Shown piece by piece: positions 1-5,018 of a DNA stretch of 5,018 bases. This DNA is from JACCYI01 sp036389195. GTDB lineage: Bacteria > Actinomycetota > Thermoleophilia > Solirubrobacterales > Solirubrobacteraceae. The translations under genes and the position numbers were made by a program. The notes beneath the pieces were generated by a model that had not been told where the DNA came from, made no database searches, and saw only the letters and a list, made by a program, of their open reading frames with translations. The DNA is taken from assembly GCA_036389195.1 (NCBI GenBank), contig DASVQH010000021.1:1-5018 (forward strand). Direction: 5' to 3'. Position 1 is the stretch's first letter. Each line of letters starts with the position of its first letter.

Positions 1-353
1 CACGCGTCCCGTCGCTGCGCGACCGCCTCCCGGCCGACCTGCGCGACGGCCCGACCGGCCCGGCGTTCGCCGCGCTGCCGTTCGCGCCGCTCTACGCGCT
101 CGACGACGAGTTCGCCGCCGAGATCGCCAACCGGACGATGCACGGCGTGATGCACCTCGGCTGGGTGCCCGACCCGGCGGCCGCCGGCGGCCACCGCGGG
201 CAGATGGCCGTCCTCGTGAAGCCGAACGGGCTGCTCGGGCGCGCGTACATGGCGGCGATCCGGCCGTTCCGGCACCTCGTCGTCTATCCGGCGCTCCTGC
301 GCCGGCTCGAGCGCGAGTGGGAGGCGCAGGCGCCCGTCCCCGCGCACGCGTAG
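1..353 (+). CDS. DUF2867-type protein, C-terminal part (5' truncated)
   Basis: This reading frame is already open at the left edge and ends at TAG 351-353. It gives about 116 residues of a protein whose N-terminus lies outside the window. The conserved block runs from AEIANRTMHGVMHLGWV through GQMAVLVKPNGLLGRAYMAAI to the ending PFRHLVVYPALLRRLEREW. I recognise this block as the C-terminal signature of DUF2867 proteins, which occur alone or fused behind an NAD(P)-binding SDR-like domain. No biochemical role is established for the domain. I see no membrane segment or signal in this part. There are 92 bp between its stop and the cupin start, and the cupin has its own promoter-like elements, so the two genes need not be co-transcribed. 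The family call comes from remembered sequence patterns; the missing N-terminus leaves open whether this is a fusion. Confidence 0.72.
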   Translation, partial: RVPSLRDRLPADLRDGPTGPAFAALPFAPLYALDDEFAAEIANRTMHGVMHLGWVPDPAAAGGHRGQMAVLVKPNGLLGRAYMAAIRPFRHLVVYPALLRRLEREWEAQAPVPAHA

Positions 354-361
354 CCGCGCGC

Positions 362-390
362 GGCAACAACGAGGCAACGGCGGGGCAATC
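362..390 (+). promoter_or_regulatory. Three 11-bp-spaced GGCAAYN heptads, SARP-like operator
   Basis: Three heptads, GGCAACA (362-368), GGCAACG (373-379) and GGCAATC (384-390), lie in the same direction and are separated by exactly 4 bp (ACGA, GCGG). The period is therefore 11 bp, one helical turn. Direct heptads with this spacing just upstream of the -10 box are the known site design for SARP/AfsR-type (BTAD-domain) activators of actinobacteria. A weak -10 candidate, GACGCT, lies at 400-405, nine bases after the last heptad, and no good -35 box is visible. The array sits 55 bp before the cupin start codon, so it probably drives the cupin. No SARP gene is in the window; the regulator type is inferred from geometry only. 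Confidence 0.5.
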
Positions 391-431
391 AGGGTGGCCG
401 ACGCTGCCCGGGCACCGCACCCACCCACCCG

Positions 432-438
432 AAGGGAG
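432..438 (+). promoter_or_regulatory. Ribosome binding site of the cupin gene
   Basis: AAGGGAG lies seven bases before ATG 446. It fixes the start there, although the frame stays open upstream to 317. The upstream stretch would carry the promoter-like heptads and has no cupin homology. Confidence 0.75.
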
Positions 439-445
439 CCCCACC

Positions 446-919
446 ATGAGCCTCGACACGGCGACCGCGTCGCGCGCGCTGCACCGCCCCGCAGGGACCG
501 GCGAGCACTTCTCCGGCCCCGGCGACGTCTACCGCTTCCTCGCCACCGGCGAGGAGACGGGCGGCGCGTACTTCGTCATGGAGGCGATCGTCCCGCCCGG
601 CGGCGGCCCGCCGCCGCACATCCACGGCCACGAGGACGAGACCTTCTACGTCGTCGAGGGGCGCTGCACGATCCGGCTCGGCGACGAGGTCGTCACGGCC
701 GCCACCGGCGACTACGTGCACGTGCCGCGCGGCGTCGTGCACAACTTCCACAACGACGGCGACGAGCCGATGCGGATGATCCTCACCTTCACCCCGGCCG
801 GCATCGAGCACTTCTTCGAGGAGACGCTCGAGCGCGGCGCGACGCCGGGCGACGTCGAGCCGATCGCGCGGCGCTACGCGGACGCCGCGCCGCGCTACGG
901 GATGACGTTCCTGGTCTAG
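446..919 (+). CDS. Single-domain cupin protein (quercetin-dioxygenase-like fold)
   Basis: This is a 157-residue cytoplasmic protein with one complete cupin barrel. Motif 1, G(X)5HXH(X)4E(X)6G, is met exactly by G52, H58, H60, E65 and G72. Motif 2, G(X)5PXG(X)2H(X)3N, is met by G88, P94, G96, H99 and N103. The expected metal ligands H58, H60, E65 and H99 are all present, so it probably binds Fe, Mn or a similar divalent metal. The C-terminal tail (about 118-157) contains an acidic helix, HFFEETLERG. Such proteins are often labelled quercetin 2,3-dioxygenase-like, but substrate cannot be read from the sequence. The ATG at 446 is chosen for its AAGGGAG site. Upstream lies a SARP-like heptad array. 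Its TAG stop (917-919) overlaps the stop of the convergent hydroxylase gene. An enzyme or a sugar or small-molecule sensor are both possible. Confidence 0.88.
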   Translation: MSLDTATASRALHRPAGTGEHFSGPGDVYRFLATGEETGGAYFVMEAIVPPGGGPPPHIHGHEDETFYVVEGRCTIRLGDEVVTAATGDYVHVPRGVVHNFHNDGDEPMRMILTFTPAGIEHFFEETLERGATPGDVEPIARRYADAAPRYGMTFLV

Positions 920-1818
920 ACGACCGCCGCCTCGGCGCGGAGCCGTTCCGGCGTGTCGGCCTCGAACCCGGCGAAGAACGCCCCCACGGTGTCGACCATG
1001 TGGTCGAACGACTCCGCGCCGAACAGGATCGGCTGGTAGTGGGTGATGTCGTACTCCAGCGTGCCCATGGCCAGGAAGTCGATCGGCCGGATGTCCATGT
1101 GGCGGAACTCCTCGATCTCCCCGTAGGAGGAGAGGATCCCGGCGCCGTAGGCGCGCCACTCGCCGGCCTCGCGCAGGACGCCGAACTCGATCGTGAACCA
1201 GAAGACGTCGGCCAGGAACTTCAGCGACTCCTTGGTGTCCTTGACCCGGCGCGCGGCCTCGCCGGCCAGCCGCTTGACCTCGGCGACCTGCGGATCGGCC
1301 ATCAGCATGCCGTGCCCGATGACCTCGTGGATGAGGTCGGGCTCCGGGGTGTAGAGCGGCGTCGAGGTGTGGCGGATGTACTGCGTGGAGTGGAAGACGC
1401 GGTCGCCGAGCGCGCCGAGGAACTCCAGCAGCGGGACGAGGCCGGGGGCGCAGGCGTAGCGGAAGCCGGTCAGCGGCTCGAGCAGCGCGTTGACCTCGTG
1501 CAGCTGCGGGATCCGGTCCGTGGGGAGGGCGAACCGCTGGGACGCCTCGACGAGCGCCTGCGGGGCGTACTTGCGGTGCTTGATGGCCAGCTCGCGGCAG
1601 ACGATGCGCCAGACCTCGTGCTCCGCCTCGGTGTACTCGATGACCGGCAGCGGCCGGCCCGGCTCCCAGTCCAGCGCCGCTGCGGCGATCGCGTTGCGCC
1701 GCGCGCGGTAGACCGGGTCCGCGACGCCGGGATGGTCCGAGGCGAGGTGCACCTTCACGCCCTCGTCGCCGGCGGTCACGGGGGAGTAGAGCTGGGCTTC
1801 CTCGAACATGGCTGCCAA
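916..1818 (-). CDS. phhA: Phenylalanine 4-hydroxylase (aromatic amino acid hydroxylase)
   Basis: This protein (300 residues from the TTG start) is a pterin-dependent aromatic amino acid hydroxylase. Phenylalanine hydroxylases of this family use O2 and a tetrahydropterin to convert L-Phe to L-Tyr, usually feeding tyrosine breakdown through homogentisate. The family signature PEPDLIHEVIGH (158-169) supplies iron ligands H164 and H169, and WFTIEFG (207-213) supplies the third ligand, E211. The 42-residue spacing is close to that of characterised enzymes. The length fits the bacterial single-catalytic-domain form without an N-terminal ACT domain. The start is uncertain: TTG 1818 has AGGA five bases upstream, whereas ATG 1809 gives MFEEAQLYSP, which looks like the usual family N-terminus but has no well-placed ribosome site. 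It is divergent from an Lrp-type gene that probably regulates it. Its stop overlaps the cupin stop within CTAG 916-919. Phe specificity over Trp or Tyr is inferred from similarity. Confidence 0.93.
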   Translation of the reverse strand: MAAMFEEAQLYSPVTAGDEGVKVHLASDHPGVADPVYRARRNAIAAAALDWEPGRPLPVIEYTEAEHEVWRIVCRELAIKHRKYAPQALVEASQRFALPTDRIPQLHEVNALLEPLTGFRYACAPGLVPLLEFLGALGDRVFHSTQYIRHTSTPLYTPEPDLIHEVIGHGMLMADPQVAEVKRLAGEAARRVKDTKESLKFLADVFWFTIEFGVLREAGEWRAYGAGILSSYGEIEEFRHMDIRPIDFLAMGTLEYDITHYQPILFGAESFDHMVDTVGAFFAGFEADTPERLRAEAAVV

Positions 1819-1835
1819 GTGTGTCCTGCCACTTG
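1816..1835. promoter_or_regulatory. Dyad CAAGTG-N8-CACTTG in the hydroxylase/Lrp gap
   Basis: The perfect inverted repeat has arms CAAGTG (1816-1821) and CACTTG (1830-1835) around an 8-base spacer. The right arm overlaps the -35 box TTGACC (1833-1838) of the Lrp-type gene. The left arm covers the TTG start of the hydroxylase, or its leader if translation starts at 1809. A protein bound here could block the regulator's promoter, which is typical of Lrp/AsnC autoregulation, and could also affect the divergent gene. The arms are short and chance is possible; the operator role is inferred. Confidence 0.4.
1824..1827 (-). promoter_or_regulatory. Putative ribosome binding site of the hydroxylase gene
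   Basis: On the minus strand, AGGA precedes TTG 1818 by five bases and ATG 1809 by fourteen. This favours the TTG start, against the family-like MFEE N-terminus at 1809. The site lies inside the spacer of the 1816-1835 dyad. Confidence 0.45.
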
Positions 1836-1862
1836 ACCGGACGCAATCGAGACGCAGATACT
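1833..1862 (+). promoter_or_regulatory. Sigma70-type leaderless promoter of the Lrp/AsnC gene
   Basis: TTGACC (1833-1838) and GATACT (1857-1862) are separated by 18 bp, a good match to a housekeeping promoter in such GC-rich DNA. Six bases after the -10 box comes ATG 1869, so transcription should begin at or next to the start codon. No ribosome site precedes this ATG, which agrees with a leaderless mRNA. Confidence 0.68.
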
Positions 1863-1868
1863 TTGCTC

Positions 1869-2324
1869 ATGACGCCCGTTCCGGCCCGTCTTGACGACGT
1901 GGACCACAAGATCCTTGCGTTGTTGCGCACGGACGGCCGGCGGACCTTCGCCGACATCGGGCAGCACGTCTCGCTCTCCACCGCGGCGGCCAAGCGCCGC
2001 GTGGACCGCCTCCAGGCCGCCGGCGTGATCACCGGCTTCACCGTCCGGACCGACCCCGCCGCGCTCGGCCCGGTGATCGACGCGATCGTCGAGATCTACT
2101 GCGCGGACCGCACCGCGCCGCGCGACGTGCGGCGCGTCGTCGAGTCGATGCCCGAGGTCCGGACGGCGGTGACCGTCGCCGGCGACGCCGACGCCGTCGT
2201 GCTCATGCGCTTCTCCGACGTCGCGCACCTCGAGCGGGCGGTGGAGCGGCTGCGGCGCGACGAGAACGTCGTCCGCACGCGCACGATGCTCGTGCTCTCC
2301 ACGCTCGTCGGCGGGCTCGACTAA
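1869..2324 (+). CDS. Lrp/AsnC family transcriptional regulator
   Basis: This 151-residue protein has the usual Lrp/AsnC layout and size. An N-terminal winged helix-turn-helix (about 8-60) starts LDDVDHKILALLRTDGRRTF and has recognition helix LSTAAAKRRVDRLQAAGVI. A RAM ligand-binding and oligomerisation domain (about 65-148) contains VTVAGDADAVVLMRF and ends in TRTMLVLSTLV. Members bind DNA as dimers up to octamers and usually sense amino acids. Its position 50-60 bp from a divergent phenylalanine hydroxylase suggests that it senses Phe, Tyr or a breakdown product and controls both genes. The frame is open from GTG 1821, but ATG 1869 is preferred: homology begins just after it, and a TTGACC/GATACT promoter would place the RNA start there. 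A dyad overlapping the -35 box suggests autoregulation. Its TAA stop overlaps the convergent gene's stop by 4 bp. Confidence 0.93.
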   Translation: MTPVPARLDDVDHKILALLRTDGRRTFADIGQHVSLSTAAAKRRVDRLQAAGVITGFTVRTDPAALGPVIDAIVEIYCADRTAPRDVRRVVESMPEVRTAVTVAGDADAVVLMRFSDVAHLERAVERLRRDENVVRTRTMLVLSTLVGGLD

Positions 2325-3013
2325 GCGCGCCGCTCGGGCAGGCGGAAGCCCTCCTCGACCTCCAGCGCGACGAGCGCGCGGGCCACGCGGTCGCGCACGT
2401 CGGGCGCCACCGCGGCGTCCTCCGCGTCGAGGATCCGGTAGCCGTAGCGCTTGACGAGCGCCTTGCCGAGGACCGCCTGCGGCGGGTGGCCGGCCCGGTC
2501 GGCCAGCTCCGCGTGGCCGCCGCGGTCGCGGCGCGGGCGGGCGAAGTCGCGGCTGATCTCGACGCGCTCGGTCGCGGGGTCGTAGAGCCACAGGTAGTGG
2601 ATGGGCCGCTCGGCGCGCCGCGGCGGGATCGGCAGCACGGCGAGCCCGGACTCGGAGACCTCGAAGATCGCCGGCCGGCGCAGCGCGGCGCCCCAGCCGA
2701 TCGCGCCGAAGCGGTCGAGCCCCCGGAGCGCCAGGCCGTCCTCGCCGGCGCCCGCGGGATCGGCGGGGTCGCGGGCGACGGCGCGCCAGGAGTGCGTCTG
2801 GCGCTCGCTCGCGCGCTCGACGAGCTTCTGCCACGCGGGCTCGCCCTCCCGCCCCGCCGTGATCACGAAGAGCGGCACGTGCGGCGCGAGCAGGCCGGGA
2901 ACCCGCCGGTCGCCCGGCCGGACCGTCACCGGCGGACGGGCCGGCAGCGCGACGTCGACCTCGGTGCGCTCCAGGACCGTCCAGAGCGGCTCGGGGATGT
3001 GCGCGGGACGCAT
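2321..3013 (-). CDS. Uncharacterised protein, 230 residues
   Basis: I do not recognise this protein. It looks cytoplasmic, with no signal peptide and no clear membrane helix. Visible features are a hydrophobic strand PHVPLFVITAG (44-54) followed by a Trp-rich helix (AWQKLVERASERQTHSW, 60-76); a G/W-rich stretch LDRFGAIGWGAALRRPAIFEV (99-119); a strand-like HYLWLYDPATERVEISRDF (139-157); and a C-terminal part (190-225) with an acidic helix ALVALEVEEGF. No nucleophile elbow, Rossmann glycine loop or metal motif stands out. The mixed beta pattern suggests a small alpha/beta domain, but this is weak. ATG 3013 is preferred because a TATCGT -10 box lies six bases upstream (leaderless), and the open frame further upstream is antisense to the peroxidase gene. 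Codon use is like its neighbours'. It is divergent from the peroxidase gene across a palindrome, so the two may be co-regulated. Its stop overlaps that of the Lrp gene. Confidence 0.78.
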   Translation of the reverse strand: MRPAHIPEPLWTVLERTEVDVALPARPPVTVRPGDRRVPGLLAPHVPLFVITAGREGEPAWQKLVERASERQTHSWRAVARDPADPAGAGEDGLALRGLDRFGAIGWGAALRRPAIFEVSESGLAVLPIPPRRAERPIHYLWLYDPATERVEISRDFARPRRDRGGHAELADRAGHPPQAVLGKALVKRYGYRILDAEDAAVAPDVRDRVARALVALEVEEGFRLPERRA

Positions 3014-3019
3014 GGCGTG

Positions 3020-3025
3020 ACGATA
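3020..3025 (-). promoter_or_regulatory. -10 box of the uncharacterised gene (leaderless)
   Basis: On the minus strand, TATCGT matches TANNNT and ends six bases before ATG 3013, placing the RNA start at the start codon. No convincing -35 box is seen at 17-18 bp. That region is occupied by the palindrome, so an activator may be needed. Confidence 0.55.
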
Positions 3026-3026
3026 G

Positions 3027-3047
3027 TCGCTGCCGCACCGGCAGCGA
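3027..3047. promoter_or_regulatory. Perfect 9+9 bp palindrome between divergent promoters
   Basis: Arms TCGCTGCCG (3027-3035) and CGGCAGCGA (3039-3047) are exact reverse complements around the spacer CAC. The palindrome abuts the minus-strand -10 box and covers the -35 position of the plus-strand promoter. It is therefore well placed for a dimeric regulator acting on both the uncharacterised gene and the peroxidase operon. It lies upstream of both RNA starts, so a terminator or attenuator role is unlikely. The regulator is not identifiable from this window. Confidence 0.6.
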
Positions 3048-3059
3048 TCGGCGTATGGT
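3030..3059 (+). promoter_or_regulatory. Leaderless promoter of the peroxidase-acetyltransferase operon
   Basis: TATGGT (3054-3059) fits TANNNT and ends six bases before GTG 3066. A poor -35 candidate, CTGCCG (3030-3035, 3 of 6 matches), lies 18 bp upstream inside the left arm of the palindrome. The geometry is the same as for the Lrp gene. Confidence 0.58.
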
Positions 3060-3065
3060 CGCCGC

Positions 3066-4004
3066 GTGATCACCCCCCGAGACGCGGTCGACGCCGCCAA
3101 CGAGCGCTTCGGCCGCCACGCCGGCTGCCGCGCGCTGCACGCCCGCGGCCTGCTGTTCGCCGGCACGTTCACGGCGACCCCCGCGGCGGCGCGGCTCACG
3201 CGCGCGCCCCACATGCAGGGCGCGCCGGTCCGCGCGACGGTGCGCTTCTCCAACGGCGGCGGCGACCCGGACGTCCCCGATCACGTGCCCGACGTCCGCG
3301 GCATGGCGGTCAAGCTCTACCTCCCGGACGGCGCCACCACCGACATCTCGGCCCAGACCGCGCCGCGGTTCCCGGTGCGCACGCCGGAGGGGTTCGCCGA
3401 CTTCATGCGGGCGATGTCCGGCGGCGTCGCCGTCGCCTGGAAGCTGCCGCTGTTCCTCGCCCGCCACCGCGAGGCGATCACCGCGCTGCCCGGCACGATC
3501 GCCGGCATCAAGACGCCGGCCAGCTACGCCACGCGCCACTACTACGCGATCCACTCCTACCGCTTCGTCGACGCGGCGGGCGGCGAGCGCCACGTGCGCT
3601 ACCGCTGGGTGCCCGAGGCGGGCGAGGAGACGATCTCCAGCGCGGAGGGCAAGCGCCGCGGCCCCCGCTTCCTGCAGGAGGAGATCGTCGAGCGCGTCGC
3701 GCGCGAGGCGGTCCGCTTCGCCCTCGAGGTCCAGATCGCCGCGCCGGGCGACCCCGTGGACGACACGACCGCGCCGTGGCGCAGCGACCGCGAGACGCCG
3801 GTGGTCGGCTGGCTCGAGCTGACCGGCGTGGAGACGGGCCGGGAGCGCGACGGCGACGTCCTGGTCTTCGACCCGTGCCGGATCACCGACGGCATCGCGC
3901 TCTCCGGCGACCCCGTCCTGCGCTACCGGACGAGCGCGTACTCGGTGTCGGTGGAGCGGCGCAGCGGCGTGCCGCGCGGGGCCGAGGCGCCGGACACGCC
4001 ATGA
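3066..4004 (+). CDS. Small catalase-related haem peroxidase
   Basis: This 312-residue protein resembles the reduced catalase core of SrpA-like catalase-related peroxidases; true catalases are near 480 residues or more. The likely distal histidine is H25 in ALHARG. Catalase-like blocks follow: VRFSNGGG (59-66), DVRGMAVKLYLPDG (76-89), and DISAQTAPRF (93-102) at the position of the catalase distal-Asn segment, where no matching Asn is seen. The likely proximal haem ligand is Y292 in RTSAY (288-292), matching the R-x3-Y pattern. The expected role is peroxide-dependent oxidation in the cytoplasm, since I see no signal peptide, although several relatives are exported. Full catalase activity is doubtful. 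GTG 3066 is chosen because it lies six bases after TATGGT and the homology starts at once. The stop TGA 4002-4004 overlaps the start of the acetyltransferase gene, indicating an operon. Confidence 0.87.
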   Translation: MITPRDAVDAANERFGRHAGCRALHARGLLFAGTFTATPAAARLTRAPHMQGAPVRATVRFSNGGGDPDVPDHVPDVRGMAVKLYLPDGATTDISAQTAPRFPVRTPEGFADFMRAMSGGVAVAWKLPLFLARHREAITALPGTIAGIKTPASYATRHYYAIHSYRFVDAAGGERHVRYRWVPEAGEETISSAEGKRRGPRFLQEEIVERVAREAVRFALEVQIAAPGDPVDDTTAPWRSDRETPVVGWLELTGVETGRERDGDVLVFDPCRITDGIALSGDPVLRYRTSAYSVSVERRSGVPRGAEAPDTP

Positions 4005-4879
4005 AGCTCCGCCCGCCGGATCCGGCCCGCGACGCCGAGGTCGTGCTGGCGCTGATCGTCGCCCGCGACATCGCCGACGTCGGCCGCCCGGACTACACGC
4101 TGGAGGACGTGATGGCCGACTGGGCGGCGCCCGGCGTCGACGTCGCGCGCGACGCGTGGATCGCCGAGGACGGCGGCGAGGCGCTCGGCTACGCGTTGCT
4201 CGACGACCGCGGCGCGGCGCTGGTCAACGTGCCGCCGGCGAGCGAGGGCCGCGGCGTGGGGACGCGGCTGCGCGAGGCCGCCGAGGCGCGCGCCCGCGAG
4301 CGCGGCGCCGCCGAGGTCCACCAGTTCCTCGCGCCCGCCAACGCGGGCGGCGCCGCCCACCTCGCCGCCGCCGGCTACACCGCCGCCTTCCGCTACTTCC
4401 GCCTGGCCATGGACCTGGCGGGGGCGCCCGCGCCGCCGCCCGGCGTGGCGGTCCGGCCGTACGAGCGCGGCCGCGACGACGACCCCGTCCACGCGCTGGT
4501 CGAGGCGGCCATGGCCGGCGTCCCCGGCAACCAGCCGCGCACGCCCGAGTCCTGGCGCGCGGCGAAACTGGACAAGGCCGGCTGGGACCCGTCGCTGTGG
4601 CTGCTGCACGAGGACGCCGAGGGCCTCGCCGGCGTCGCCCTGTGCGAGCGCTGGGAGGACGCCACGGGCTACGTCGACTACCTGGCGGTGGCGGAGCGGG
4701 CGCGCGGGCGCGGCCTCGGCCGGGCGCTGCTGCTGCACGGCCTGGCGGCGCTGCGCGCGGCCGGCCTGGAGCGGGTGGAGCTGTCGGTGCAGGGGCAGAA
4801 CGCGAGCGCCACGCGCCTGTACGAGTCGGTCGGGATGACGCCCGGCTGGACGATCGACCGCTGGGAGAAGGTCCTCTGA
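4001..4879 (+). CDS. Tandem-GNAT N-acetyltransferase
   Basis: This 292-residue cytoplasmic protein has two GNAT folds in tandem. The N-terminal one covers about 1-137, with a loop at 82-87 (EGRGVG) where Glu replaces the usual Q/R of Q/R-x-x-G-x-G/A, and a degenerate motif B ending AAAGY. The C-terminal one covers about 148-292, with the canonical RGRGLG (235-240) acetyl-CoA loop, YLAVAERARG before it, and a clear motif B N267-x-x-A-x-x-L-Y-E-S-V-G-M. The C-terminal half is therefore probably the active one and the N-terminal half may be structural or substrate-binding. The double layout resembles mycothiol synthase MshD, but nothing here proves mycothiol chemistry, and general small-molecule or antibiotic acetyltransferases share it. 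The ATG overlaps the peroxidase stop (ATGA, 4001-4004) with little ribosome site, suggesting translational coupling. The substrate is unknown. Confidence 0.87.
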   Translation: MKLRPPDPARDAEVVLALIVARDIADVGRPDYTLEDVMADWAAPGVDVARDAWIAEDGGEALGYALLDDRGAALVNVPPASEGRGVGTRLREAAEARARERGAAEVHQFLAPANAGGAAHLAAAGYTAAFRYFRLAMDLAGAPAPPPGVAVRPYERGRDDDPVHALVEAAMAGVPGNQPRTPESWRAAKLDKAGWDPSLWLLHEDAEGLAGVALCERWEDATGYVDYLAVAERARGRGLGRALLLHGLAALRAAGLERVELSVQGQNASATRLYESVGMTPGWTIDRWEKVL

Positions 4880-5018
4880 CGATGTGCTCCGCTACCTGGG
4901 CGCTGTGATTCGGGGCGGTGCCGGGCTTCGTGGCCGTGCGGAACCGCCTCGTCGACGGGTGAGGAGTCGGCTGGCGGCTGGCCGTTGTGAAGGACCGGAA
5001 AGCGGCGGTGGTCAACGT
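4880..5018. other. Tail with no supported gene
   Basis: This stretch is about 70% GC by hand count, rich in G on the plus strand, and lacks the strong third-position GC pattern of the genes. Short frames exist (ATG 4882, eight codons; GTG 4987 running off the edge; a minus-strand frame entering from the right), but none has a ribosome site plus recognisable similarity. It may be the gap before a gene outside the window. Confidence 0.5.
4911..4951 (+). terminator. Possible GC-rich hairpin downstream of the operon
   Basis: Bases 4911-4919 can pair with 4943-4951 (nine pairs, one G-U) around a 23-base loop. It lies about 30 bases after the acetyltransferase stop. No T tract follows, so it would be at best a non-canonical terminator. 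In such GC-rich DNA a stem of this size is only weak evidence. Confidence 0.2.

Noticed and set aside
394..1836. Plus-strand frame of 480 codons antisense to the hydroxylase
   Set aside because: Its translation is Arg/Asp-rich without recognisable domains, while the opposite strand encodes an intact hydroxylase with all iron ligands.
389..2041. Long minus-strand open frame of 550 codons across the cupin, hydroxylase and Lrp genes
   Set aside because: It is a GC-rich shadow: low-complexity Arg/Ala/Gly translation, no motif, and it overlaps three genes with clear family signatures.
3027..3047. The palindrome read as a transcription terminator
   Set aside because: There is no T tract, it lies upstream of both predicted RNA starts, and neither neighbouring gene ends there; an operator explains it better.
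1776..3593. 605-codon minus-strand frame through the Lrp, unknown and peroxidase genes
   Set aside because: Same shadow effect: repetitive Arg/Ala/Gly composition and no domain.
2486..4000. Upstream extension of the acetyltransferase frame, which stays open for about 1.5 kb
   Set aside because: It runs antisense to the unknown gene and out of frame through the peroxidase. Homology begins only at ATG 4001, so this is lack of stops in GC-rich DNA, not a fusion.
3923..5015. Minus-strand frames opposite the acetyltransferase, including one entering from the right edge
   Set aside because: They are Arg/Pro/Ala-rich with no motif, opposite a protein with an intact acetyl-CoA loop. The right-edge part looked briefly like a transposase remnant, but no catalytic motif or terminal repeat is seen.

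Overview
The window is about 5 kb of very GC-rich DNA packed with protein-coding genes. Nearly every third codon position is G or C. Three of the genes appear to have leaderless transcripts, with a -10 box six bases before the start codon. Together with the gene families present, this points to an actinobacterium, possibly of the Thermoleophilia/Solirubrobacterales type. That placement is an inference from style; no taxonomic marker is present.

Layout, left to right. (1) The C-terminal end of a DUF2867-type protein (to 353, + strand). (2) A 157-residue single-domain cupin (446-919, +), preceded by three GGCAA-type heptads spaced exactly 11 bp apart (362-390). That architecture matches SARP/AfsR-type activator sites. 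(3) A pterin-dependent aromatic amino acid (phenylalanine) hydroxylase (916-1818, -), divergent from (4) an Lrp/AsnC regulator (1869-2324, +). The short gap between them holds a good sigma70-type promoter and a 6+6 bp dyad covering the regulator's -35 box. (5) An unrecognised 230-residue protein (2321-3013, -), divergent from (6) a small catalase-related haem peroxidase (3066-4004, +). Their 52-bp gap holds two face-to-face leaderless promoters with a perfect 9+9 bp palindrome between them. (7) A tandem-GNAT acetyltransferase (4001-4879, +), joined to the peroxidase by an ATGA start/stop overlap. (8) A 139-base tail with no gene I can support.

Working model. The Lrp protein probably controls the hydroxylase and itself in response to an aromatic amino acid, through the shared intergenic region. 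The peroxidase and acetyltransferase form a two-gene operon. It is probably co-controlled with the divergent unknown protein by an unidentified regulator that binds the palindrome. Both convergent gene pairs (cupin/hydroxylase and Lrp/unknown) overlap at their stop codons by 4 bp, so there is no room for conventional terminators between them.

I see no tRNA, rRNA, CRISPR array, insertion sequence or prophage gene. Nothing amounts to a clearly new multi-gene system. The most interesting signals are the regulatory architectures and the unrecognised protein.
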